Below are positions 42,046 through 53,126 of a stretch of DNA of 64,000 bases, piece by piece. The stretch lies in NCBI GenBank assembly GCA_035771175.1, contig CM069600.1:2013501-2077500 (forward strand), written 5' to 3'. Positions within the stretch are counted from its first letter, which is position 1, and each line of letters begins with the position of its first letter. The position numbers were made by a program, and so were the translations under genes. This DNA is from Paratinospora sagittata (Eukaryota; Streptophyta; Magnoliopsida; Ranunculales; Menispermaceae). The notes below the pieces were generated by a model. It saw only the letters and a program-made list of their open reading frames with translations. It was not told the DNA's origin and did not search any database.

Positions 42046-42135
42046 AGCACCCTTCCATTTCGGATCAGAATCCGGAAAGATCTGCCCGATGTCCGGAAGC
42101 CCCAACGCTCCCAAAATTGCATCAACGACACAGTG
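42046..42135 (-). pseudogene. IspF exon fragment (left arm)
   Basis: Minus-strand translation gives [20 protein letters not shown] followed by [10 protein letters not shown]. This is a highly conserved part of 2-C-methyl-D-erythritol 2,4-cyclodiphosphate synthase (IspF, plastid isoprenoid pathway). The rest of the enzyme, including the metal-binding DxH motif, is absent. Upstream, a serine/arginine-rich 5' segment (42140-42310) could be a transit-peptide exon of the same or another gene. It is a captured fragment and cannot make an enzyme. Confidence 0.85.
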
Positions 42136-42959
42136 ACATACAGCCCAAATTGCACCCCCTAATTTTGTGTTGGGTTGGTAGCAAAGAAGATGTTGCAGAA
42201 GCCCTAGACAGAGCCGCCAATGATCGGAGAGGTCGGTAAGAATAGGAAACGCGACCGAGACGACGACTTTGGTCGGAAGGCGAAGATGGAGAAGAGGCGG
42301 ACATAAGACCAAGGTTGTATTCCATGAAATCTAGCCAAATGAACTACATACCTATTCTGACATCAAATTCCTTATCCCACCAAGAATGAAATAGTGCCTC
42401 AATAACTGCTATAGTTTATTTACTACATACCTATTCCGACACCAAATTTTCTTTCTTTTTAATTTTTTTTCTTTCTATGTGGACCAGTGATTAATACTTT
42501 TTCAATCTCCTAATTAAATCTTCAAATAATGTTATAATGTATAATAATAATAATAACTCTATTGATTTTTCTTTGTATTATGTTATAATACTGGTGCAAA
42601 TAATTGTACCAGTACAATTATTATTTATTTTCAATTGGAATGCATTTTCAATTGCATCACTTAGTTAATTATTTATTTTTAATAATATCCGTTTTGAAAT
42701 CAACGAATCTTGAAGTTTGTCATGCACATCACCCTTACTACTCATCCAATTATATTTTAGAGATATTATTACCGAGTGTAATCTTAACATTTATTAATTA
42801 CGCATAGAATAATATTAGCTATCAATGCATAACCAAGAAAAACAAAATATATAAGAGCATTTGAATATGTTATATTAAATCTTGGGGCCAAATGAAATTG
42901 AATTATATATTGAATTATATATATATATATACTCACCTTTTACTTTTTCAGACCCTTTG

Positions 42960-43578
42960 TGTCACACCCTGGGTTGCACAGCGTGCCCCCTACCTAGGTG
43001 CGGGCGCACCATCGCAGTGGAGAACGCCTAGTCATTATATATCCACAGTATTGTCTTCATTGGGGTCCACAGCGTGCCTCCTACCCAGGTGCGGGCGCAC
43101 CCCCTCGGGGAGAACGCCTAGCCATTATGGATCCATAATATTGTCTCATCTCGGCCAGCCACGCCACACAAGGACGCCGGTCACCGAGATCATTTATCCC
43201 CCTGCACAATCCACAGCACAGGGAGGGCCTCCCCCAAGTTCGAACTCGCAACCTCTTCCTCATAAGGTTAGATTTCGCAACTTGAGTATCCATTGAGCCA
43301 TGACTCAATGGATACTCAAGTTGCGAAATGGCTCAATGGATACTCAAGTTGCGAAATCTAACCTTATGAGGAAGAGGTTGCGAGTTCGAACTTGGGGGAG
43401 GCCCTCCCTGTGCTGTGGATTGTACAGGGGGATAAATGATCTCGGTGACCGGCGTCTTTGTGTGGCGTGGCTGGCCGAGATAGGACAATATTAAGGATCC
43501 ATAATGGCTAGGCGTTCGTCCCGAAGGGGTGCGCCCGCACCTGGGTAGGGGGCACGCAGTGCAACCCAAGGTGTGACA
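42960..43578. mobile_element. Foldback element with CTTTG target duplication
   Basis: The 619-bp insert begins tgtcacaccctgggttgcac, ends gtgcaacccaaggtgtgaca and is flanked by ctttg at 42955-42959 and 43579-43583. The right inverted-repeat arm shows the unfilled site (gaccctttggttgg, read on the minus strand near 57920). Its halves are inverted copies of about 250-340 bp, each with tggctcaatgg and gagttcgaacttggg; the left half has an extra duplication of about 115 bp. Transcripts would fold into a long hairpin. ORFs over it on both strands are artefacts. Confidence 0.88.
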
Positions 43579-44206
43579 CTTTGGTTGGTGCAAGTTGCCT
43601 ATTAATTAATTCCCACTAGCTAGCTTATTTGTTTAATATTCAACTAAAGTAGCTCCTATTCCGACATCAAATTCCTTATCCCACCAATAATTAAATAGTG
43701 CCTCAATAATGGCTATAGTTTATTTACTACATACCTATTCCGACACCAAATTTTATTTCTTTTTAATTTTTTTTTTCTTTCTATGTGGACCAGTGATTAA
43801 TACTTTTTCAATCTCTTAATTAAATCTTCAAATAATGTTATAATGTATAATAATAATAATAACTCTATTGATTTTTCTTTGTATTATGCTATAATACTGG
43901 TGCAAATAATTGTACCAGTACAATTATTATTTATTTTCAATTGGAATGCATTTTCAATTGCATCACTTAGTTAATTATTTATTTTTAATAATATCTGTTT
44001 TGAAATCAACTAATCTTGAAGTTTGTCATCCACATCACCCTCACTACTCATCCAATTATATTTTAGAGATATTATTACCGAGTGTAATCTTAACATTTAT
44101 TAATTACGCATAGAATAATATTAGCTATCATTGCATAACCAAGAAAAACAAAATATATACGAGCATTTGAATATGTTATATTAAATCTTGGGGCCAAATG
44201 AAATTG

Positions 44207-44240
<34 letters not shown>

Positions 44241-44395
44241 TCACCTTTTACTTTTTTAGACCCTTTGGTTGGTACAAGTTGCCTATTAATTAATTTCCAC
44301 CAGCTAGCTTATTTGTTTAATATTCAACTAAAGTAGCTCTAGATTTACTTTTTGTATATACCTTTCTCAATTTTTAACTTGCATACACACCTCGA

Positions 44396-44540
44396 CCTAT
44401 TCCGACACCAAATTCCTTATCCCACCAAGAATTAAATAGTGCCTCAATAATTGCTATATTTTATTTACTACATACCTATTCTGACACCAAATTCCTTATC
44501 CCACCAAGAATTAAATAGTGCCTCAATAATTGCTATAGTT
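44396..44540. repeat. 68-bp tandem repeat inside the arm
   Basis: The unit cctattccgacaccaaattc...ccaccaagaattaaatagtg...ctatagtttatttactacat occurs twice in tandem here, and singly near 42352 and 43655. Inverted copies lie near 56894, 56975, 57055, 57760 and 58430, and direct copies at 63837 and 63917. It marks every duplicated block of this complex. Confidence 0.85.
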
Positions 44541-44796
44541 TATTTAGGCTTAGATCATGATTCAACCCTTTTTTTTAATTGTCTTTCTTCCCCTTTTTCT
44601 AATCATAGCTCATTCCTTCATTTCTTTATTATTTTGTGTGATAATCAATCTAATTCTAGGGACCTACATGCTATATTTCTTTTCTGCCATGGATGAGATA
44701 CCTTTTTCTTGGATTCCAAGGCCTTTTTTTTGAAATTTCACTTCGTCTTTGTTTTTTTTTTCCAATAGGGGACGGATTGTAGTCAACACCTGCTTC

Positions 44797-45680
44797 CTGG
44801 ACAAAAAGTGAGAAGTGGGTCTCTCTGATAAACTTGAAATATTCCAGGAATGATGAGCAAAGGGGCCCACACAAAACACAAGCCTTAACATCAATTGTTA
44901 TATATATATCATGTATTGTATGTAAATATTATTATCTGCAATCAAATTTTCCAAAATTTTGAATTGCAGATTGATGATTAAGACAATCATATAGAAGAAC
45001 CCCAACTACACCCCACCAAAGAAGAAGACCGAAAGCTGTTATAAGCTGCTGACCCATTAGAGCTTTTGTTTTTTCATTATTATAGGAAAGGAAAGCCAGT
45101 CAGTACCATAGCCATAGGGCCAGTCAGTACCATAGCCATAGGACCTCCACTTTCCTTACCTTACTTTCTTGCTTCATTCATACAAGATAAAGCTGAAATG
45201 GGTGACAAGGACATCCATTTCTTTTTAAACTTTTCCTAAGTTATTCCTGGACAAAAAGTGAGAAGTGGTCTCTCTGATAAACTTGAAATATTCCAGGAAT
45301 GATGAGCAAAGTGGCCCACACAAAACACAAGCCTTAACATCAATTGTTATATATATATATCATGTATTGTATGTAAATATTATTATCTTCAATTAAATTT
45401 TCCAAAATTTTGAATTGCAGATTGATGATTAAGATAATCATATAGAAGAACCCCAACTACACCCCACCAAAGAAGAAGGCCGAAAGCTGTTATAAGCTGC
45501 TGACCCATTAGAGCTTTTGTTTTTTCATTATTATAGGAAAGGAAAGCCAGTCAGTACCATAGCCATAGGACCTCCACTTTCCTTACCTTACTTTCTTGCT
45601 TCATTCATATAACAGATAAAGCTGAAATGGGTGACAAAGACATCCATTTCTTTTCAAACTTTTCCTAAGTTAAAACCCAA
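44797..45680. repeat. Tandem duplication, about 440-bp unit
   Basis: ttcctggacaaaaagtgaga through gcttcattcatacaagataaag is present at about 44797-45235 and again at about 45245-45680. The second copy lacks the internally doubled cagtcagtaccatagccata. No coding sequence. Confidence 0.85.
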
Positions 45681-45749
45681 CAAAGCTTTACCTTATAATT
45701 TATTTCAATCTCTCTTTCTCCTCTCTCTAACAGTAGAGTCCTTTGTTGG

Positions 45750-46510
45750 TGACACATGGCTATAACACCCCCACCGTAACTTTATTGCTAGCTATAATCA
45801 ATCATATTATTTATTATATATTTTTACGCCACAATTTCTGCACTTATGTCTCTCTCTCTATACAACGTTATAAAAGAAAAAACAAAAAAAATAAAGCGCC
45901 GGCGCTGCTCAGATGAATGAAAAAAAAGGACATCACTGTGTCTAAGTGTCTCCTCCTCCCTTCTTAATTTAATTACTTACCCTTTTTTTTAACTCATTTC
46001 AACTAACTAATTAATAAATAAGAAAGCTACTAAGCTTTGTAAACATGAGTAATGATGCGTAGCAATAACAACTTAAAGTAATATATTATATATATATTAT
46101 AACACCCCCACCGTAACTTTATTAAGCTATGTAAACATGAGTAATGATGCATAGCAATATCAACTTAAAGAAATATATTATATATATATATATATATTAT
46201 AACACCCCCACCGTAACTTTATTGCTAGCTATAATCAATCATATTATTTATTATAAATTTTTACACCACAATTTCTGCATTTATGTCTCTCTCTCTATAC
46301 AACGTTATAAAAGAAAAAACAGAAAAAATAAAGCGGCGCTGCTCAGATGAATGAAAAAAAAGGACATCACTGTGTCTAAGTGTCTCCTCCTCCCTTCTTA
46401 ATTTAATTACTTACCCTTTTTTTTAACTCATTTCAACTAACTAATTAATAAATAAGAAAGCTACTAAGCTCTGTAAACATGAGTAATGATGCGTAGCAAT
46501 AACAACTTAA
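45750..46510. repeat. Tandem duplication, about 440-bp unit
   Basis: cacccccaccgtaactttat through gtagcaataacaacttaaag is present at about 45763-46078 and again at about 46203-46510, with a shorter third start at 46103. Each copy has acaacgttataaaagaaaaa, a TATA-like word, near 45862 and 46302. Confidence 0.8.
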
Positions 46511-46529
46511 AGTAATATTGCTTCCCATA

Positions 46530-46872
46530 GCAGCAGTTCTCAGCAGCAGCTCATCTCTTTCGTCCTACCTTCCTTCTCTGCTACTGCAATTGAGACAGTC
46601 GAGGTGCTTCCTCGAGCCACACAACGCTATAAAAGCAAGTAAAAAACAGCAACAACTCATCTCTTTCTTCCTACCTTCCTTCTCTGCTACTGCAATTGAG
46701 ACAATCGAGGTGCTTCCTCGAGCCACACAACGCTCGAGCCACACAACGCTATAAAAGCAAGTAAAAAACAGCAGCAGCTCATCTCTTTCTGCCTACCTTC
46801 CTTCTCTGCTACTGCAATTGAGATAGTCGAGGTGCTTCCTCGAGCCACACAACGCAATAAAAGCAAGTAAAA
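46530..46872. repeat. Three tandem 112-120 bp units with TATA-like words
   Basis: Units begin near 46536, 46648 and 46768 with cagcagcagctcatctcttt (variants) and contain gctactgcaattgaga and gaggtgcttcctcgagcc. Two end in cgctataaaagcaagt (TATAAAA at about 46628 and 46750); the third has caataaaag. Imperfect inverted word tcgaggtgcttcctcga lies in each. Confidence 0.85.
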
Positions 46873-47287
46873 AAAATAAGAAAAGAACCCAATATTTTTT
46901 TTTAATGTTTCTTAGAAAAAAGAGCTAGAGCTAGCTTTGTTCTCATCAGCTCTTTCTTCCTTCAGTGCTCATATTCACTAACACTAACTCCATAGTATGT
47001 ATATACTTTTTTGTTGGAAGAAAAAAAGAAGAAGAAAGAAGCCCAGAAACCCAGAAGAAATTTATAACCCAAAAGAAAAAATGATGTATAGTTAGCTAGC
47101 TAGAGGGCAATAAATATATATATATATATATACATATATAGCTACCTCGAGACCACAAAACTCACAAAATTAACGAGGATTGCTATTTTGTTGACTTTGT
47201 GTTTCTTCTCTGACCATTCATTTAAACACTCTAATCTTGATATGTTTGATAAACATGCAGACAATACACCTGTGAAATACTCGATAA

Positions 47288-47629
47288 ATGGATGAGAACT
47301 CAAATTGCTTCATGCTGGCCAGAGAATTTTCTTATAGATTACTTAATCCAGCAATCTTTGAGTCATTAATGATGAAGTTACAAGACCATTTGTATGATTA
47401 CGGGCTCCAACCTCAAATTGTGGATAATGAAGATCGGCCTTTTCTCGAAATCGATGAAACTTTCGTTTATTGTTGGTCTCCAAGAGAAACAAGCACGCTA
47501 ATGGTTTATTGGTCCATCATTGGTCGACCTACTATAAGAGTCGTTCTAGATAACGAAGCGGAGACTAGGTACCTGAAAATTTGTATGATGTTTTTTGGCA
47601 TGACCTTATGGAGTCCGGTCTGCCAGTAA
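47288..47629 (+). CDS. Hypothetical small protein or exon
   Basis: A 113-codon frame (MDENSNCFMLAREFSYRLLN... ending GMTLWSPVCQ) stands in AT-rich DNA with balanced, non-repetitive composition. Downstream of the TATA-like repeats (46530-46872), acatgcag at 47256-47263 upstream could be an intron acceptor. I do not recognise it. It may be an exon of a larger gene, an isolated fragment or chance. Confidence 0.3.
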   Translation: MDENSNCFMLAREFSYRLLNPAIFESLMMKLQDHLYDYGLQPQIVDNEDRPFLEIDETFVYCWSPRETSTLMVYWSIIGRPTIRVVLDNEAETRYLKICMMFFGMTLWSPVCQ

Positions 47630-49430
47630 TTTCAACATATGTACCATATTATTATGCATGGGCGTATTAAATTAATGTATACATCTAAATGTGCGTGCAT
47701 GTGTGTATATATATATATATGTATATAACTCATAATAGATGTATAAATGTAATATAACCTATGAATATAAAAATATGTAATATTAGATAAATGTTATATG
47801 ACACTTTACTTTTGTATATTATACAATTAAATGAAGAAGACATACAACCACCTATATATTTCAAGCATGTATTTACCTAGCTATATAGTGTTTGTTTGTT
47901 GCAAAACTTTGAATAATAATAATAAGAAGCAGATATTTATATAAATATTTGTTAAATAAGTAAGCGTCACGTGATAATTAATTACATTTTCTAATTACAC
48001 ACCAATGAGCAGTTTGGTATATGTCATTGTAAATACCTCTCACTATTTGTTTTTTTCTTTTCTTTCATCTATTTCTTCTTTTGTTTTCTTTCTCAACCAC
48101 TCCCCCTTTTCATCTCTCCAGCAATCTCTCTCTATCTCTTGCTTCATTTCCAACCATTCCTTCTCTTCATCTCCATCTACTGCTTCTCTTCATCTCTTCA
48201 ATGCGAATTACAGTATTGATGCGACTGCGGATTTTTGTCGGTTGAGTCTTCAATCTATAAAAAGAAGAAGTAAGCTTTTCTTTTTTTATATCTAAATTTC
48301 TTTTTGGGCAGATAGGGTCGGAAAAAAAAAATAGAATACAGATTCAGATTAAGTCAATTAGACTATATTTAATTTTATTTTTCATACAAGAGATCTAAGT
48401 CACCTGTGCTTTTGAACATGTACAATGGGAGAAGATAACTAATATCTACATTTTTTATTCTTTCTTCCTCAATTTTCTTAGTTATTTATCATAGAATTAT
48501 AGAATCATAATATCTTCTTCTTTTTTTGGTACAGTTCAGTCATTCAAGAAGACATTCAAGGTTAGTGCATCTCTTGAATGTTTTGTTTTTGATTTTTCAA
48601 TTTAGGCTTTTCTTTCAGAATATTTGAATTACTTATTCTTTGATTAAATTGTAGATTTAGAATCTTGGTAGAAAATTCATGTTTTTTATTTCATCTGGCT
48701 AGGTTTGAACTTAGATAGTTTCGAATTTGCTTGATTGTTTATACATGAATTCCTTCATGAAAACACCTCAAGCTGATTGATGACTTTAATTATTCTTAAA
48801 TATTTTAAGTACTTTAAGGGTTGTTCTTTGGTTTCTAGAGTTTTTTTTAAAGTTATTTTAGTCAATAAACTAATGGGTTGTACTAACTTTTTTAGGTTGT
48901 GGAGAGAAGAGAAGAATTGTTTCCTGTAAATCTTGGACGCGAATATTGAAGATGAACAATAATATTATTTTTCCATTCAAAGACTATTGTATCATTTTGT
49001 TTCATTAATTATTTTACTTGGTGTATAGGCCGAGTATATAGGTATTAATTGCATTGGAATTGATATTAAAATTACTATAGGTGTGGTAGTTGTAGTATGT
49101 AGAGTAGTACTATAAGCATCTTGACATAAGTAAAGAAGTGATACCGTATAATGACAAATCATTGCACTAAATTGATCATAGAGTAGACTTTTAGAGTTCT
49201 TTTCTTAAGTCAAGTTGTCATCTTTATGTCAATTTCTTCTTCATATAAGGTCCCAACAATATCATTATATCTCGGACTACACATAGACGAAGATCCGACA
49301 TAAATTTGAACTAATAACTCACTCCAAAAAACAATCCTCAGCATATCACGCACTCCCCACCTTCATACCTTCATGTTAATGTTTCTTAAATAGATGAGAC
49401 CTCACCTTCATTATATATATATATCCTGAG
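47630..49430. other. AT-rich spacer with one arm of a duplication
   Basis: The segment 48010-48160 (ggtatatgtcattgtaaatacctctcac... catctctccagcaatc) is repeated at about 49457-49600. Both are pyrimidine-rich and give serine/phenylalanine-rich open frames that I do not believe. No other coding signal. Confidence 0.55.
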
Positions 49431-50290
49431 AAATGTCAACAAAAATATTTCCTTCGGTTTGGTATATGTTATTGTCAATACCTCTCACTATTTGTTTTTT
49501 CCTTTTCTTTCATCTCTTTCTTCTTTTATTTTCTTTCTCAACCACTCCTCCTTTTCATCTCTCCAGCAATCACTCTCTATCTCTTGCTTCAACATATGTA
49601 ATGACTTTGACTTTGACCAGTTGTTCATTTCGTTTATATATGTTATAAGTTTCCAAACCCATTTCGTTGTTGCATCATCGTATATGTAATGTTAGTCATC
49701 ATTTTATCATATTTATGTACTTATAAAGGTTGTAAATAAATGCATGACTATGAATTTTACATTATCTAATTTGATGGTATTTTATTAATAGAAGCTTTAA
49801 AAGAAATAGAACGATTTTTCTTTTTGTTTGACAAAATTTCATGCATCATAAATTTCCATCAAAATGTTACGATGATATATATATGATCAAATATTTATAC
49901 CAATCTATAATAGTAAAAAATTGTAGATGAATTTTTTTTTAATTCGTATAGACAACAAATGATGAATGCTATATAATTATATTTTAATCAATTAGTTAAT
50001 ATTATTCTTAACATCAATATTATTTACACAGAAGGGTAGCATTTTTAGTAAATCTAAATTGAGTCTATAATAGTATTATTTTATTAACGCCTCCCATCGG
50101 ATATGATGACTAACATGTGAGAGATGGCCGTTATTTACAATGCTAAAATAAAAAGTAAAGCAAGTTACAGATGTTACATATGTAGTCAAACACTTTAATA
50201 AATTGTACAAATTTATATGCACATTTCGCAATTTACAAGTTTTATCCTCTTTTATAGACTAATAGTCAGAGAGAAATATGACATTTAAAA
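49431..50290. other. AT-rich spacer, second duplication copy
   Basis: Holds the second copy of the pyrimidine-rich segment (about 49457-49600); the rest is featureless AT-rich DNA. Confidence 0.5.
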
Positions 50291-50944
50291 TCATTTCAAA
50301 CACTTATTCAACACATGCATCGTTCAACGAATATATTATACATGTCAACAACATAAATTGCATGATTTTCAATACCACAATGCACAATCTCCCTCCTCCG
50401 CAAGGCAAGAAAGCGGGTCCAATCCTTGTATGACCGTACAAGGTAGACACAGCCTCTCATTACCCAATTCACAGTCATTTCAAGGATCGCAACCCTTGTT
50501 AGGACAGACCTACTGACAATGAGGACTCGCAAAACCTCATCTGGGTCTAATTCCTAACGAAATGACAATGAGGATTCGCAAAGCCTCATCATTCCAAACT
50601 CCAATTGCTAAAATCAGTTTGCATGATCCATAAAACTCAATGCATTATATATAATATCACATGCATACAATCAAACAGTTTATATGCGTACAATGCCATA
50701 CAAGAACCAAATCAAGAAAACTATACTCACAGTGGTTACACAGGGTTTCTAAGCCAACCTCTAAAATCGAGCAACAATAAACGTCATTGCTTCCTCAAAA
50801 GCGTTTATCCATGCCCTTAAGCCTCAAATTAAACACTGAAATTACCCATAGAGTATCATGATAATCATCATTTACCATATCAGTAGCTACTAAAATATCA
50901 AATCACTGTTCACAGTACTATTTATTATTTACTATTCACTTTTT

Positions 50945-50982
<38 letters not shown>

Positions 50983-51360
50983 TTTCACTTTCATTCGAAA
51001 GATGTAAATTGTATTAAAATTGTCAAATGGTCTCCAAAAATTATAAAATTGAATCTAACCACATATTCGGGATCCCGAGAGTTCAGAGAACGTTTTTCTA
51101 CCTTTGTAGCGGATTTTTATTCATATTGGGTCAAAACCCCAATTTTTTTGAAAACGCCGTAAAACGGCTTCCACAGTCAAAATTACTCCGCTAGAAAGTT
51201 TACATCTACCTTAAATATCAATTTTACAAAGAAATAGAGTAGAAATCGTGGTTCGGCCTCGGTGAAGCCGAACAGCTCATACTTATAAAATACGTGTATT
51301 ATACCTCTTGATATACGCGTACTTCAACGTATGTATTTTATTAAAATTACGGGGTGTTAC
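50291..51360. repeat. Possible LTR-like block with 7-bp microsatellite
   Basis: A short duplication (gacaatgagga(c/t)tcgcaaa(a/g)cctcatc at about 50514 and 50567) and a (TATTCAC)n run at about 50952-50990 occur here. The block ends with cggggtgttacata at about 51350, an ending common in plant LTRs, directly before the satellite. No retrotransposon protein was seen. Confidence 0.35.
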
Positions 51361-52690
51361 ATATTGAGACTTGCCCAAAGTGGTTCGGTAAAAAAAAAAA
51401 ATCGTGGTTCGGCCTCGGTGAAGCCGAACAGGTTACTCTAATCTTCGATTTTTTTAAAAAACTTGAATTTCGAATGAGGGTCAAAAATTCAACTAGGCAT
51501 GGAAACGGGGTTCCGTCGCCTCCGAGGGTTTGTGAGAGGTTATTGGGACTAACTCAAAGTGGTCCGGTAAAACAAAAACCCGTGGTTTGGCCTCGGTGAA
51601 GCCGAATAGTTTACTTTAATCTACGATTTTTCTTAAAAACTTGAATTCCGGATGGGAGGTCAAAAATTCAATTGGGCATGAGAATGGGGTTTCGTCGCCT
51701 TCGGGGGTTCGTGGGAGGGTATTGAGACTCGCTCAAAGTGGTTCTGTAAATTTTTTTTTGTGGTTTGGCCTTGATGAAGTCAAACAATTTACTTTAATCT
51801 TTTATTTTTCTTAAGAACTTGAATACCGGATGGGGGTCAAAAATTCAACCGGGCATGAGAACGGGGTTCTTTCGCCTCCGGGGGGTTCGTGGGAGGTTAT
51901 TGGGACTCGCTCAAAGTGGTCCAATAAAAAAAAACCCCGTGGTTTGGCCTTGGTGAAGCCGAACAATTTACTTTAATCTTATGTTTTTCTTAAAAACTTA
52001 AATTCGAATGGGAGGTAAAAAATTCAACCGATCATGGGAACAAGGTTTCGTCGTCTCTGGGGGTTCGTGGGAGGGTATTGGGACTTGCTCAAATTGGTTC
52101 GATAAAAAAAAACCCGTGGTTTGGCCTCGGTAAAGTCGAACAATTTACTTTAATCTTCGATTTTTCTTAAAAACTTGAATTTTAGATCGATTTTGGCTTT
52201 AGTGAAGCTGAACAATTTACTTTCATCTTTGATTTTTCTTAAAAAATTGAATTCCATATGGGGGTCAAAAATTTAACCGGGCAAGGGAACAAGGTTCTGT
52301 CTCTTCCCGGGATTCGTGTGAGGGTATTGGGACTCGCTAAAGTGGTTTGGTAAAAAAAAAAAACCCCGTGATTTGGCCTCAGTGAAGCCAAACAACTTAC
52401 TTTAATCTTCAATATTTCTTAAAAACTTGAATTTCAGATGGGAGGGGTCAAAAATTCAACCAGGCATGGGAAAGGGGTTCCATTGCCTCCGAAGGTTCGT
52501 GAGAGGTTATTAGGACTAGCTCAAAGTGGTCCGGTAAAAAAAAAAACTCCGTGGTTTGGCTTATGTGAAGCCGAACAATTTACTTTAATCTTTGATTTTT
52601 CTAAAAAACTTAAATTTCGGATGAGGGGTCAAAAATTCAACCGGCATGAGAACGGGTTCCGTCCCCTCCGGGGGTTCTTGGAACAGTATT
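51248..52690. repeat. 178-bp satellite array, 8-9 copies
   Basis: The marker gtggtt(c/t)ggcctcggtgaagc begins copies at about 51248, 51404, 51582, 51760, 51939, 52116, 52186 (partial), 52368 and 52550. The common spacing is 177-178 bp. Other unit words are ggtcaaaaattcaac, ggcatgagaacggggttc and ctcaaagtggt. ORFs spanning copies are artefacts. The size is in the range of plant satellite monomers; it is unrelated to the arms. Confidence 0.93.
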
Positions 52691-52698
52691 GAGACTCG

Positions 52699-53050
52699 CT
52701 AACAACTCAAGTTCTATATAAAAGCTTCATATAATGTTAAAAGTTGGTAGGGTCTTCAAAAATTTATTGGGAGTCCGGTGCGGGGTACGAGCGCTTAGGA
52801 CAGGTAGGGGCACTTATTAGAATCGGGAATGGTTGAAAAAATAAACCCGCTGGATAGCCCGTGGTGGCCTTAAACAACTCAAGTTTTATATAAAAACTTC
52901 ATATATTGTTAAAATTTGGTGGGATGGTAAAAAATTCACTAAGAGTTCAGTGTGGGGTACGAGTGCCTTGGATAGCTGTGGGACATTATTGGTATGTGTC
53001 GAGAGTGGTTAAAAAAAAATACTGATGGATAGCCCGTGAATATCGGCATG
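52699..53050. repeat. Second tandem repeat, 175-bp unit, two copies
   Basis: aacaactcaagtt(c/t)tatata starts copies at about 52699 and 52874. Both contain ggtgcgggg/gtgtgggg tacgag and end with ggatagcccgtg. It directly follows the 178-bp satellite but shares no obvious sequence with it. Confidence 0.85.
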
Positions 53051-53072
53051 AACAATTTTTTTTTTAAGAACT

Positions 53073-53126
53073 CATGCCGCCCATTAATGCATAATTTTTT
53101 TTTTTAACCCATGAATGGGCGGCATG
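53073..53126. repeat. Short GC inverted repeat
   Basis: catgccgcccatt at 53073-53085 is exactly reversed by aatgggcggcatg at 53114-53126, with a T-rich loop. It would form a stable hairpin. The flanks are T- or A-rich. Confidence 0.85.

Larger units (their letters stand above)
41222..45825 (+). repeat. Left arm of an 18-kb inverted repeat
   Basis: This block recurs in reverse orientation at 56385-59642. Paired points (41268/59596, 41588/59276, 42312/58554, 42604/58262) have nearly constant coordinate sums (100864-100866), so they align almost without gaps. Over the 106-codon window at 41268-41588 the translations of the two arms differ at three positions. The arm contains gene fragments, a tandemly doubled unit of about 0.67 kb (about 42352-42959 plus 43584-43655, then 43656-44396) and a 619-bp foldback insertion absent from the other arm. 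None of the ORFs in it is credible as an intact gene. Confidence 0.9.

Noticed and set aside
42604..42807. 67-codon MYQYNYYLFS frame with four copies (also 43910, 57392, 58059)
   Set aside because: AT-rich repeat translation carried by each duplicated unit; no protein family.
42892..43593. Several open frames of 64-134 codons on both strands
   Set aside because: All lie in the inverted halves of the foldback element; the similar translations reflect its palindromic structure.
50952..50990. (TATTCAC)n as a telomeric-type repeat
   Set aside because: The unit is not the plant telomere unit and the run is under 40 bases; a plain microsatellite.
51354..52692. Frames of 81-84 codons with similar peptides
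   Set aside because: Translations of consecutive 178-bp satellite monomers.
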